Shown: piece after piece, positions 9,063-17,715 of the stretch
Layout: each line of letters begins with the position of its first letter
Numbering within the stretch: the stretch's first letter is position 1
Assembly: GCF_000600005.1 (NCBI RefSeq)
Contig: NZ_CP007446.1
Coordinates: 956,894-1,020,893 of the forward strand
Direction of reading: 5' to 3'
Source: Snodgrassella alvi wkB2
GTDB taxonomy: Bacteria > Pseudomonadota > Gammaproteobacteria > Burkholderiales > Neisseriaceae
DNA length: 64,000 nucleotides
Translations under genes and position numbers: made by a program
The notes under the pieces: generated by a model
The model's input: the letters and a program-made list of their open reading frames with translations, nothing else
The model's database searches: none
What the model was told of the DNA's origin: nothing

Positions 9063-10318
9063 GCTTTCACTTTGGTTGTATCTATACTTACTACCACAGA
9101 CATGCCCGGGCGCAGACGTTCAAAAAGATCATTACTGGTATCAATGCGTATGCGGACAGCGATACGCTGTGGTACTTTAACGAAATTACCTGTAGTGGTA
9201 TCTGGTTTGATTGCAGAAAACTCACTGCCCGCAGCCGGAGAAATTTTTTCTACGATACCTTTGACTCTGGCTCCGTTCAGGGCATCCACTGTAAACCATG
9301 CTGGCTGACCAACACGGATATTGGCTGTCTGTGCCTCTTTAAAGTTAGCGACTACCCATTTGCGAGCAGGTACCAGAAACATTAATTGTGTTCCGGCATT
9401 TACCAGCTGACCATTTTTGACGCTGATTTCACTTAACCGGCCACTTTCAGGAGCCCGGACAACGGTATTGGATAAATCAATCTGAGCCAGTCCGAGCTGT
9501 GCATGTGCATTATCAACGTTTGCTTTCAGGCCGCTCTTGTTAACATGAGTGCTTTTCAAATCTTCCTGAGCAACCCGATATTGTGCTTTAGCTTCCGCAA
9601 CTCCGGTTTGAGCCTGTTTTAATGCAGCTCTTGTCTGGTCGCGTTCACGTAAGGAAAGCGAACCATCAGCAACCAGAATATTTACCCGGGACATATCAGC
9701 CTGAGCTTTTTCCAGTTGCGCCTGAGCATTGGCAATATCTGCCTCACGGGCTGCCAGAGTTGCTTCTTTACTGCGGCGATTCTGTTCGTAATTGGCTAAA
9801 GAGCTATCCTGTAAACCAATTCCGGCTTCAGCGGCTGCAACTTTTTGTTTGTATATCCGGTCATCAATCTGTATGAGTGGCTGTCCAGCCTTAACGTCGT
9901 CAAAATCCTGAACATATACCTTAGTAACGTAACCAGTTACTTGAGGACTAATTATGGTAGTCTGACCACGTACATATGCATTATCAGTTGATACCATTGA
10001 GTTGCGGAATGGCGGTAATTTCCATGCACGTAAAATCATCAGGACACCAAGCATTAATACCAGCACCAGAATGGCTGTTACAAACCATTTGCGTTTAGGA
10101 GGCTGCCACTGGCTGGCTGCCGGCTGGGCAGGTGAGGGATTGGCCTTACTGGCAGAAGCGGATGAGCTGCTTTGCTGATTTGTGCCCGCCTGATTCGTAT
10201 TTGGCTGTACTGATGTCTGTTCATTAGCGGTTTTGCTTGCTACCGGAGCAGACTGTGCGGTTTGATTGCCGGTTGTTTTCTGATTTTGATCCGGATTGTT
10301 TTGTTGTGTGTCAGTCAT
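9059..10318 (-). CDS. HlyD/EmrA-family membrane-fusion protein
   Basis: This periplasmic adaptor links the inner-membrane MFS pump to the outer-membrane channel. Residues 1-70 are a low-complexity Asn/Gln/Ser/Thr/Ala/Pro cytoplasmic tail. They precede one membrane helix (about 75-95, FVTAILVLVLMLGVLMIL). After it come the EmrA signature region (STDNAYVRGQTTIISPQVTG), a long alpha-hairpin coiled coil (about 150-270) and the barrel/lipoyl halves (TVVRAPESGRLSEI). EmrA itself has a much shorter cytoplasmic tail, so the tail is the odd feature. The gene lies 17 bases downstream of the MFS gene and overlaps the channel gene. Confidence 0.9.
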   Translation of the reverse strand: MTDTQQNNPDQNQKTTGNQTAQSAPVASKTANEQTSVQPNTNQAGTNQQSSSSASASKANPSPAQPAASQWQPPKRKWFVTAILVLVLMLGVLMILRAWKLPPFRNSMVSTDNAYVRGQTTIISPQVTGYVTKVYVQDFDDVKAGQPLIQIDDRIYKQKVAAAEAGIGLQDSSLANYEQNRRSKEATLAAREADIANAQAQLEKAQADMSRVNILVADGSLSLRERDQTRAALKQAQTGVAEAKAQYRVAQEDLKSTHVNKSGLKANVDNAHAQLGLAQIDLSNTVVRAPESGRLSEISVKNGQLVNAGTQLMFLVPARKWVVANFKEAQTANIRVGQPAWFTVDALNGARVKGIVEKISPAAGSEFSAIKPDTTTGNFVKVPQRIAVRIRIDTSNDLFERLRPGMSVVVSIDTTKVKA

Positions 10319-10335
10319 TATTGTCCTTCTTTATT

Positions 10336-12015
10336 TTATTGTTTTGGCGGTTCTTGCATTGCACGCTGGCGGGCAGCCGCATAGTTTCTCAGTTCACGCC
10401 CGATTGGGTTGGTACCGTGTATCTGATGCCACCAGCGATGTGCGCCGACAACCAGAAAGCAGATTAACGAACCGATTCCCACCAAAACAAATAAATCATT
10501 GTAAGCAGCCACTTGTGCCAGCATGGTGTCCTGTTGAATCAGTTTACTGACACCATAGGCATGATTCCAGCTGCTATCAAAACTAAAACGCTGGCTGGCC
10601 AGAGCATTCTTCTGAATTGCCTGATTGACTAACGGGTCTGTCAGGTATGCACTGTCTGCGCTGTTAATCAGATGAATGCGTGTTCTGATCGTAATGAAAG
10701 CATTAAGTAACGCTGAACCGATTAGCCCGCCGACAGTTTGTGAAAAACCGAATACTGCCGAGAAACTCATGATATATACAGGGTCTTTGGAAAGAGCTCG
10801 TATCAGTCCTTCCATCATAACCGGTCCGAAGAAAAACAGCGAAGCAAAGGCAATCATAAACTCGGGAATATAGAAGTTAACCGGTCGTGACCACTGATTC
10901 TGTCCAACTTCCATAAAACTGGCCATGGCAATAATGGCAAATGAAATGACCAAAGGTAATTTAATATCAAGAGGGTTGAATGTTAATACACTAGTAAGTA
11001 ATCCGAGTGCAGCACCACAGGAAACAACCGCATAAAAATGTATCATCTGGTCATTACTCAGGCCTAAAGCTGTCATCAGACCGGCCGCACCCATATTTTG
11101 TTCAGATAAGGCAACCCGTATCAGTGAACCGAAAATCAGTATCTGGAGCATACCGTTGGTATGCATCATCCATTTGATATCCAGCATCGGGCGTTTGCGG
11201 TTGTATTCAATAATCACGGAAAGCATACAGCATACGACGCCGGCTACAAACAGCCAGCCAATCCAGTCTTTGTCCCACCAGACAATTCTGCCTTGTACCG
11301 CTCCTGCAGAAATAAAGGCAATTCCGGCAGCCAGCAAAGGGAAGCTTATCAGATCAATTTTTTCGAAAGATTTTTCCAGATAGCCAGAGGGAATAGGTAA
11401 CAGCCATACTGCACCGCAAACCAGCAATGCCATACCTAACTGAAAGCTGAATACAAGCTGGAACTGTTCATGCTGTAATAGCAGGGGAGAAATAAATCTG
11501 GCCAGTGGCTGGCTGAGCTGAGTAAGCCCCAGCCCGAATATCATGCCTTTACCACGATGGATAGCAGGCATTGCCTGCATCATGTAATACATGGCCATAC
11601 TGTTTAAACTGCCGCCTACCAGCCCGCTCATGCCACGGGCGAATAATTCCATATGATAGTCATGAAAGAAAAATTGGAGACAATTAGTCAGTATCAGCCC
11701 AAGAATGATATAGCCTACATAACGCGGCAACCCGAAATTCTGGCGGATTTTAAAAAGTAATACACTGATAATGGCGCTGAACATGTAATAGGATACCTGT
11801 ATCCAGCCGCCCTGTTCAGGTGTCAGTCCCAAGTAGCCCTGAATTTGGGGAATGTTGGCCAGCATCATGCCATTGGTAAATCCGGCAGTTAAGCCAACGA
11901 TTGTTCCAATGATGCCGTAGCATAATCGCCTTTTCCACGGATGGTCGGGAAATGACGGTGAGCCCGCCATCATGGGGCGTTCATGCGGTTTTAACTGATA
12001 GGTATTTTGAGACAT
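10336..12015 (-). CDS. DHA2-type MFS drug efflux transporter (EmrB-like)
   Basis: This is the inner-membrane pump of the operon, with about 14 predicted helices as in the DHA2 group. It begins with a ~30-residue cytoplasmic stretch and a glycine-rich first helix (GTIVGLTAGFTNGMMLANIPQI), followed by EQGGWIQVSYYMFSA, which corresponds to the EmrB GTPEWVQTSYLLA-like region. The start was chosen at ATG 12015, which gives a usual N-terminus (MSQNTYQL). An alternative ATG at 12069 has a better ribosome-binding site (AGGA seven bases upstream) and would add 18 residues, so the start is uncertain. It is first in a three-gene leftward operon. Substrates may be fatty acids, bile-like compounds or drugs, but the sequence does not decide. 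Confidence 0.87.
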   Translation of the reverse strand: MSQNTYQLKPHERPMMAGSPSFPDHPWKRRLCYGIIGTIVGLTAGFTNGMMLANIPQIQGYLGLTPEQGGWIQVSYYMFSAIISVLLFKIRQNFGLPRYVGYIILGLILTNCLQFFFHDYHMELFARGMSGLVGGSLNSMAMYYMMQAMPAIHRGKGMIFGLGLTQLSQPLARFISPLLLQHEQFQLVFSFQLGMALLVCGAVWLLPIPSGYLEKSFEKIDLISFPLLAAGIAFISAGAVQGRIVWWDKDWIGWLFVAGVVCCMLSVIIEYNRKRPMLDIKWMMHTNGMLQILIFGSLIRVALSEQNMGAAGLMTALGLSNDQMIHFYAVVSCGAALGLLTSVLTFNPLDIKLPLVISFAIIAMASFMEVGQNQWSRPVNFYIPEFMIAFASLFFFGPVMMEGLIRALSKDPVYIMSFSAVFGFSQTVGGLIGSALLNAFITIRTRIHLINSADSAYLTDPLVNQAIQKNALASQRFSFDSSWNHAYGVSKLIQQDTMLAQVAAYNDLFVLVGIGSLICFLVVGAHRWWHQIHGTNPIGRELRNYAAARQRAMQEPPKQ

Positions 12016-12069
12016 GGATTTTTTACTGCAATATACATATGCTGATGCCGCTACAATTAAAAATGCCAT

Positions 12070-12462
12070 CCAGTAATCCTGATTAACTCAGATGGATGGG
12101 CGAAAACGTTCAGCGTGTAAGTATTCTAAAACAAATTTTTGGTTTCTGCTAACAATATTTTAATATCTGTGATAATAACTCTGCTTTAGAATAACGGATA
12201 TAAATTGTTAATTTTTAAAATTATTTATCATTGTATAAATATAAAACCATTGTGTCTGTAAATAAATCTCAAGTGATTGAGATAAATTACGATTACATAA
12301 ATATACGATAATTAAAACAGACAAGACCGCATATTAGTTTAATGCAGGATAGGACGAAAGTTCAGTAATTACTGATTGATTTTTTAGAGGCAGACATGAG
12401 TGATAATCACTCATAAGTATTAACTTATTTTGTTAATAAAAATTCAGAAGAGTAGATGGTCG
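12070..12462. other. Intergenic region upstream of the efflux operon
   Basis: AT-rich, with no gene. It should hold the promoter of the leftward efflux operon. Two adjacent perfect palindromes (12362-12375 and 12396-12414) stand out and are listed separately. Confidence 0.5.
12362..12414. promoter_or_regulatory. Pair of palindromes, possible operator for the efflux operon or the tRNA side
   Basis: TCAGTAATTACTGA (12362-12375) is a perfect 14-bp palindrome. ATGAGTGATAATCACTCAT (12396-12414) has perfect 9-bp arms around one base. Their centres are about 36 bp apart. TetR/MarR-type regulators of efflux pumps bind such sites, but no regulator gene is adjacent and the pump start is about 350 bases away. 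Confidence 0.4.
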
Positions 12463-12510
12463 TTAAAAACAAAAAAGCATAATCCTGAGATTATGCTTTT
12501 TTGTTTTTAA
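12463..12510. terminator. 22-bp perfect hairpin terminator beside tRNA-Thr
   Basis: The arms at 12463-12484 and 12489-12510 are perfect complements around CTGA, with T-rich ends in both directions. It lies immediately after the 3' end of the leftward tRNA gene and would stop transcription both ways. Confidence 0.88.
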
Positions 12511-12511
12511 C

Positions 12512-12587
12512 TGGTGCCGGCACCAAGAGTCGAACTCGGGACCTTCTGATTACAAGTCAGCTGCTCTACCAACTGAGCTATGCCGGC
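12512..12587 (-). tRNA. tRNA-Thr (anticodon TGT)
   Basis: On the minus strand a 76-base cloverleaf can be folded. The acceptor GCCGGCA pairs with TGCCGGC; the D arm is AGCTCAGTTGGTAGAGC; the anticodon loop is CTTGTAA with anticodon TGT (reads ACA and other ACN codons, Thr); the T arm contains GGTTCGA-like GAGTTCGACTC. Discriminator A and an encoded CCA complete it. The first anticodon-stem pair is G-A, as in E. coli threonine tRNAs. Confidence 0.96.
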
Positions 12588-12788
12588 GAAAGAGGAGCGC
12601 ATTATGCGCAATAAAATTAAATCGTGCAAGCCCTTTTAGTGATTATTTTTTAAATTTACAATTAAACTGCTGTTTTAACGATTAATTAAAATATTCAAGT
12701 TTTAGCCTGACGGCGACAAACTATAACTATTTTTTATAACGTCCTATATTATAATACAGGGTTTTGTTTATTTATCGGGAGTGTCAGG

Positions 12789-14009
12789 GTGGGACACCAT
12801 TTGAAACTCGCGCTTGCCGGCGCGCAAATTCTGTTTGTAGCATTTGGTGCTATGGTTCTGGTACCGTTGCTGACAGGGCTGAATCCGGCACTGGCATTAA
12901 TGGGTGCAGGTATAGGTACTTTATTATTTCAACTTTGTACTAAACGTAAAGTACCGATTTATCTTGGTTCCTCTTTTGCGTTTATTGCACCGATTATTTA
13001 TGCCATGCAGGAATGGGGACTTAGTTCAACTATGTTTGGTCTGTTTGCTGCCGGCTTTATGTATTTTGTTTTTGCCGCATTAATTAAATGGCGCGGTCTG
13101 GCTTCAGTACATCGTTTACTGCCACCAGTGGTCATTGGTCCGGTGATTATGGTGATAGGTTTATCGGTGGCTGTGGTAGCGAGCAGTATGGCTATGGGCA
13201 GATCCGGTGATAAGCAGGTGGTTGATTACGCTCATTCATTATTTTTGTCCGGTTTCACATTTGCTGTAACGGTTATTGTTACAGTATTCGGCAGCAAAAT
13301 GATGCGGCTGATTCCGATTCTGATCGGTGTGGCTGCCGGTTATATTATGGCCTTATTTACCGGTATGGTAGATACCAGTGCCATGGCAGCGGCACCCTGG
13401 TTTGCTGTGCCGCATTTCGCTACACCTGAGGTTAACTGGCAGGCTGCACTGTTTATGCTGCCCGTAGCTATCGCACCAGCTATTGAGCATATTGGCGGAA
13501 TCATGGCGATTGGTAAGGTAACAGGCCACGATTATGTCAAAGACCCCGGTTTGCATCGGACTTTGCTGGGTGATGGTTTGGGTGTATGTGTGGCCGGTCT
13601 GATTGGCGGCCCTCCGGTTACTACTTATGGAGAGGTTACCGGCGCGGTGATGATTACTAAAAACAGTAATCCGGTAATTATGACCTGGGCAGCCGTTTTT
13701 GCAATTTTTATGGCTTTTTTTGGTAAGTTTAATGCTTTTCTCAGCTCTATTCCGTTGCCGGTAATGGGCGGGATTATGTTGTTGCTGTTTGGTACTATTG
13801 CTTCATTAGGCTTGAAAACGCTGATTGATGCCAAAGTGGATTTGATGGAACCGCGTAATCTGGTGATTGTCAGTTCCGTACTAACTGTCGGTATCGGTGG
13901 TATGGTTGTGAAGATTGGTACGATGGCTTTTGCTGGTGTGGGTCTGTGCGCTTTACTGGCGATTGTGCTTAATTTGCTGTTACCGGCTAAATCATCTGTT
14001 CAGTCCTGA
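12789..14009 (+). CDS. uraA: Uracil:proton symporter
   Basis: This is an inner-membrane nucleobase transporter of the NAT/NCS2 family, 406 residues. The motif GSSFAFIAPI early in the chain matches E. coli UraA. APAIEHIGGIMAIGKVTG carries the uracil-binding glutamate, and GGPPVTTYGEVTGAVMITK is the NCS2 signature that holds the second binding glutamate. The start is GTG 12789, preceded by GGGAG at good spacing; this gives an N-terminus shorter than E. coli UraA by about 20 residues. It is monocistronic, with its own terminator. Confidence 0.94.
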   Translation: MGHHLKLALAGAQILFVAFGAMVLVPLLTGLNPALALMGAGIGTLLFQLCTKRKVPIYLGSSFAFIAPIIYAMQEWGLSSTMFGLFAAGFMYFVFAALIKWRGLASVHRLLPPVVIGPVIMVIGLSVAVVASSMAMGRSGDKQVVDYAHSLFLSGFTFAVTVIVTVFGSKMMRLIPILIGVAAGYIMALFTGMVDTSAMAAAPWFAVPHFATPEVNWQAALFMLPVAIAPAIEHIGGIMAIGKVTGHDYVKDPGLHRTLLGDGLGVCVAGLIGGPPVTTYGEVTGAVMITKNSNPVIMTWAAVFAIFMAFFGKFNAFLSSIPLPVMGGIMLLLFGTIASLGLKTLIDAKVDLMEPRNLVIVSSVLTVGIGGMVVKIGTMAFAGVGLCALLAIVLNLLLPAKSSVQS

Positions 14010-14036
14010 TAGATTATTTAAACGATTTATCCTGTA

Positions 14037-14070
14037 AAAAACCGCAGCTTGTTTATTGCTGCGGTTTTTG
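14037..14070 (+). terminator. Rho-independent terminator after uraA
   Basis: AAAAACCGCAGC pairs with GCTGCGGTTTTT around TTGTTTATT, ending in T residues. Confidence 0.9.
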
Positions 14071-14266
14071 TATTTGGATATTAATTCTGTCTTCTAAGAT
14101 AGTTTCAGTAAGAAATATATCAATTCAGATACAGGAATTTCAGGACAAATTACGTGCAGGAATATTAACTGTCTGAATATCAACGGCCAGTTAAATAGAG
14201 ATTAATGATACAGATAAATATTTAGATCATTATCCTGCAAAAGACAATTTCTTCAATTTCAAACAG

Positions 14267-14292
14267 AAAATAGCGGCTTTTGCCGCTATTTT
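14267..14292 (-). terminator. Rho-independent terminator after cspA
   Basis: AAAATAGCGGC (14267-14277) and GCCGCTATTTT (14282-14292) form an 11-bp stem with a four-base loop, 25 bases past the leftward cspA stop. Confidence 0.85.
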
Positions 14293-14317
14293 AGACTAAC
14301 CGGACAACCGGCTAAGA

Positions 14318-14521
14318 TTAAGCTGCCTGAATATTAGCCGCTTGTTTACCTTTTGGACCGGTGGTCACATCAAAAGATACACGTTGACCTTCTTTCAAGG
14401 TTTTGAAACCATTCATGTTGATTGCAGAGAAATGTGCAAACAAATCTTCGCCACCTTCATCTGGGGTAATAAAACCAAAACCTTTAGCGTCGTTAAACCA
14501 CTTAACAATACCAGTTGCCAT
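14318..14521 (-). CDS. cspA: Cold-shock domain protein (CspA family)
   Basis: This is a 67-residue single cold-shock domain that binds single-stranded RNA and DNA as a chaperone. It starts [33 protein letters not shown]-like, with RNP1 (KGFGFI) and RNP2 (DLFAHF) intact, and ends in the usual QAANIQAA-like tail. The gene is monocistronic. About 225 bases separate it from clpS, leaving room for the long, structured 5' leader found in this family. Which paralog (CspA, CspD, CspE) is not resolvable. Confidence 0.95.
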   Translation of the reverse strand: MATGIVKWFNDAKGFGFITPDEGGEDLFAHFSAINMNGFKTLKEGQRVSFDVTTGPKGKQAANIQAA

Positions 14522-14747
14522 GAAACTTCCTATACATAAAAAACAAAATAAAGAACAAGTTTACGACACAAAAAGGCCAAAAAAATAGTGAACGACTGTA
14601 CAACAGTTTGTCTGGCAGTCTATGTCTGACTTGTTAAGTAGTCTTTTTACATAGGTTAAGAACTAACGTCAAGCAAGCTTACCGAAAAATGATAAAATTA
14701 TTAAAACCGTTACTAAAAACCCACAGATACATGTAGATTAATAGACA

Positions 14748-15053
14748 ATGTCAAATTCGAAGATACAAATTGTTAGCCAGAGCCAGAAATCCATGATAAT
14801 GCCGCCAAAGCGCTATAAAGTGGTTTTGCTGAATGATGATTACACGACAATGGACTTTGTAATTGCAATTTTAATGGATGTGTTTCATTTACCACATACG
14901 CAGGCCATAGCTATTATGCTGATGGTGCATGAATCAGGCAGCGGGATATGCGGTGTGTTTCAAAAAGATATTGCAGAAACAAAATGTAATCAGGTTTTGT
15001 CACGCTCGGAAGCAGCCGGTTTTCCTTTACAGTGTTTGGTAGAAGAGGCCTGA
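14748..15053 (+). CDS. clpS: ATP-dependent Clp protease adaptor ClpS
   Basis: ClpS delivers N-degron substrates to ClpAP. The 101-residue protein has the ClpS core: PKRYKVVLLNDDYTTMDFVI (with the NDDYT substrate-pocket motif), MLMVHESGSGICGVF and a conserved C-terminal strand ending LQCLVEEA. The first ~20 residues are the flexible arm that engages ClpA. It stands 145 bases upstream of clpA, the canonical order. Confidence 0.95.
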   Translation: MSNSKIQIVSQSQKSMIMPPKRYKVVLLNDDYTTMDFVIAILMDVFHLPHTQAIAIMLMVHESGSGICGVFQKDIAETKCNQVLSRSEAAGFPLQCLVEEA

Positions 15054-15198
15054 ATTGCCTGTTTGGGTAATTACGGGTGAAATATTAGTTCTGCGGGCGC
15101 TACTTGAATTTTATCGTGTATGCTTCATGTTGTTTATACAAGTGAATAAAATTGGTTGCAGTCGCTATTGATAACGTTACTTTGTCAGGAGGTCGGAT

Positions 15199-17493
15199 AT
15201 GATTTCGGCACAGCTTGAAAAAATTCTGCAATATGTTTATGCCGAGGCTCGTAGCCGTGCCTTCGAATTTATTGGAGTGGAACATTTATTGCTCGGCCTG
15301 TTGCAACAAAGTGAAGATGTTAGTGAAGTATTACAGGCTGTGGGTGTAGACAATCATTTGCTGGCTAAACAGTTACAACAGAGTATTTATGAAAACACTC
15401 CGGTTTTGCCGGATAATGAGCTGGAACAGTCTGAATTACAGCCTACACTGGGTTTTCAGCGGGTTTTACAGCAGGCTATCGTGCATGTACGTGCGGCTCA
15501 GGCAAAAGGAGAGGTAACGCCGGTTGATGTATTGGTTGCGATAATGTCGGAAAAAGACAGTCATGCTGTCTATTTTATTGAATCGCAATCAGTAACCCGT
15601 CTGGATGTGCTGCGATATCTGACACTGGGTAATCATCGTTTTTCTCAGGATAAAAATACCGAGCAGAATAATGAAACAGAAGCAGCCAAAGCAGAGGCAA
15701 AAGCACTCGAACTGTATACAGTGAATCTTAATATGGAGGTAATGGCCGGACGTATTGATCCGTTAATCGGACGCAATGAAGAAATGCAGCGTCTGATTCA
15801 GACATTGTGTCGACGGCGCAAAAACAATCCATTACTGGTAGGTGAGGCTGGTGTAGGTAAAACTGCTCTGGCAGAAGGACTGGCCTATCTGCTGGTGAAT
15901 GAAAAGGTACCTGAATCTATTAAGGGGTCAGTAGTTTTTTCTCTGGATATGGGCGCACTGCTGGCCGGTACCAAATATCGTGGTGATTTCGAAGCACGCC
16001 TGAAAGCAGTAATCAAAGAATTAAGTGAGCTGGATAAAGCTGTGTTGTTTGTTGATGAAATTCATACCATCATCGGAGCTGGCAGTGTGTCCGGCGGGAC
16101 AATGGATGCATCCAATCTGCTTAAGCCCGCGTTAGCTAAAGGAAGTATGCGCTGTATTGGTGCCACTACGTATCAGGAATACCGTACTATTTTTGATAAG
16201 GATCATGCATTAAGCCGGCGTTTTCAGAAAATAGATGTAGTAGAACCTTCCGTACCGGAAACGGTACAGATATTGCAGGGCTTACGTCCGGCATTTGAGC
16301 ACTTTCATCAGGTACGTTATACCCGTGCAGCATTACAGGCTGCTGCTGAGTTATCCGCACGCTATATAAACGAGCGATTTCTGCCTGATAAGGCGATTGA
16401 TATCATTGATGAGGCAGCTGCTGCACAAAAAATTCAGCCGAAATCCAGACAGCGTAAAGTTATCGGACGGGCTGAGATTGAGGCTATTGTCGCTAAGGTG
16501 GCACGTATTCCGGAAACTGCTGTTTCTCATGATGATAAGCAGGTATTGCGTTTTCTGGCCGATAACCTGAAAGCAAAAGTTTTTGGACAGGATCAGGCTA
16601 TTGATGTACTGGCTGCATCAATAAAAATGGCTCGTTCCGGTTTGAAACCGGCTGATAAGCCGATTGGCAGTTTTCTGTTTGCCGGGCCTACCGGCGTCGG
16701 TAAAACTGAGGTTGCCAGACAGCTGGCGCAGTTGCTGGATTTACCATTACTACGCTTTGATATGTCTGAATATATGGAACGGCATGCAGTTTCGCGTTTG
16801 ATTGGTTCACCGCCGGGCTATGTTGGATACGAGCAGGGTGGATTGTTAACTGACGCGGTGAATAAACAGCCGTATTGTGTGTTACTGCTGGATGAAATTG
16901 AAAAAGCCCATCCTGATGTATTTAATGTGCTGTTACAAGTGATGGATTATGCCAAACTCACAGATAATAATGGACGTAGTGCGGATTTTCGTAATGTAAT
17001 TGTCATTATGACCACTAATGCAGGTGCTGCCGAGCTTGCCAGACCGAATCTTGGATTTACCGGTCAGCGTGAACAGTCTGACAGTTTGATTGCTATTAAG
17101 AATACTTTTACTCCTGAATTTCGCAATCGCCTGGATGCTATTGTTCCATTTAAGGCATTGGATGAACAAATTATTGCGAAAGTGGTTGATAAGTTCTTGC
17201 TGGCTCTGGAACAGCAGTTATTGTCTAAACAGGTTGTGGCAGAATTTACACCGGCTCTGCGTGTTTTTCTGGCTAAAAATGGTTTTGATGCAGCAATGGG
17301 TGCGCGTCCGATGCATCGTCTGATACAGGAACGTATCCGTAAATTGCTGGCAGATGAATTGCTGTTCGGAAGGTTAAGTGAGGGCGGTGCTGTGCTTATA
17401 GATTATCTTCCGCAGTCAGATGAAGTAGTACTGGATTTTGCGGATTCTCAGGAAGCTGATCAGAACAAATTTGAATCAGTAACAATTGAATAA
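15199..17493 (+). CDS. clpA: ATP-dependent Clp protease ATP-binding subunit ClpA
   Basis: This AAA+ unfoldase feeds substrates to ClpP. Order: Clp-N repeats (residues 1-145), D1 AAA domain with Walker A GEAGVGKT (about 215-222) and Walker B VLFVDEIHT, then D2 with Walker A GPTGVGKT (about 496-503) and LLLDEIEKAHPDV. The ClpP-docking tripeptide is LGF (in NLGFTG), where E. coli ClpA has IGL and ClpX has IGF. The C-terminal arginine-finger region GARPMHRLIQERI is present. The length of 764 residues is normal. AGGAGG lies upstream of the ATG. It forms a unit with clpS. Confidence 0.97.
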   Translation: MISAQLEKILQYVYAEARSRAFEFIGVEHLLLGLLQQSEDVSEVLQAVGVDNHLLAKQLQQSIYENTPVLPDNELEQSELQPTLGFQRVLQQAIVHVRAAQAKGEVTPVDVLVAIMSEKDSHAVYFIESQSVTRLDVLRYLTLGNHRFSQDKNTEQNNETEAAKAEAKALELYTVNLNMEVMAGRIDPLIGRNEEMQRLIQTLCRRRKNNPLLVGEAGVGKTALAEGLAYLLVNEKVPESIKGSVVFSLDMGALLAGTKYRGDFEARLKAVIKELSELDKAVLFVDEIHTIIGAGSVSGGTMDASNLLKPALAKGSMRCIGATTYQEYRTIFDKDHALSRRFQKIDVVEPSVPETVQILQGLRPAFEHFHQVRYTRAALQAAAELSARYINERFLPDKAIDIIDEAAAAQKIQPKSRQRKVIGRAEIEAIVAKVARIPETAVSHDDKQVLRFLADNLKAKVFGQDQAIDVLAASIKMARSGLKPADKPIGSFLFAGPTGVGKTEVARQLAQLLDLPLLRFDMSEYMERHAVSRLIGSPPGYVGYEQGGLLTDAVNKQPYCVLLLDEIEKAHPDVFNVLLQVMDYAKLTDNNGRSADFRNVIVIMTTNAGAAELARPNLGFTGQREQSDSLIAIKNTFTPEFRNRLDAIVPFKALDEQIIAKVVDKFLLALEQQLLSKQVVAEFTPALRVFLAKNGFDAAMGARPMHRLIQERIRKLLADELLFGRLSEGGAVLIDYLPQSDEVVLDFADSQEADQNKFESVTIE

Positions 17494-17527
17494 TTATGTT
17501 AAGAATGTCAAAATTAAGATAAAAAAA

Positions 17528-17550
17528 AGTGTGGCGAAGAGCCACACTTA
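17528..17550 (-). terminator. Terminator for the leftward phosphoethanolamine-transferase-like gene
   Basis: AAGTGTGGC (17528-17536) and GCCACACTT (17542-17550) form a stem. The run of T needed for termination appears on the minus strand (the A run 17522-17529), so it acts leftward. Confidence 0.75.
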
Positions 17551-17665
17551 AACACACACATCAAGAGGAAACCAATCAAAGTAAATTCATTATAATGTTT
17601 TTGTTCAGAAGTGTTTTGATTCATATCAAATGTAAAGCTTTAATCTGAAATTATTTGAAAAATTT

Positions 17666-17706
17666 AATCTCTCTGCTTTGTAAAAAAACAGAGAGATTGT
17701 TTTTTT
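17666..17706 (+). terminator. Terminator for rightward clpA transcription
   Basis: AATCTCTCTG (17666-17675) pairs with CAGAGAGATT (17689-17698), followed by GTTTTTTT. It stops rightward transcripts about 200 bases past clpA, beyond the leftward terminator at 17528. The two 3' untranslated regions therefore overlap. Confidence 0.8.
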
Positions 17707-17715
17707 ATGTAATTG

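Larger units (their letters stand above)
14010..14317. other. Intergenic region between convergent uraA and cspA
   Basis: It contains the uraA terminator at its left end and the cspA terminator at its right end. No coding potential or repeat was seen in the ~200 bases between them. Confidence 0.6.

Noticed and set aside
12512-12587. tRNA-Thr as an island integration site
   Set aside because: No integrase gene and no repeat of the tRNA 3' end is visible nearby; neighbours are ordinary genes.
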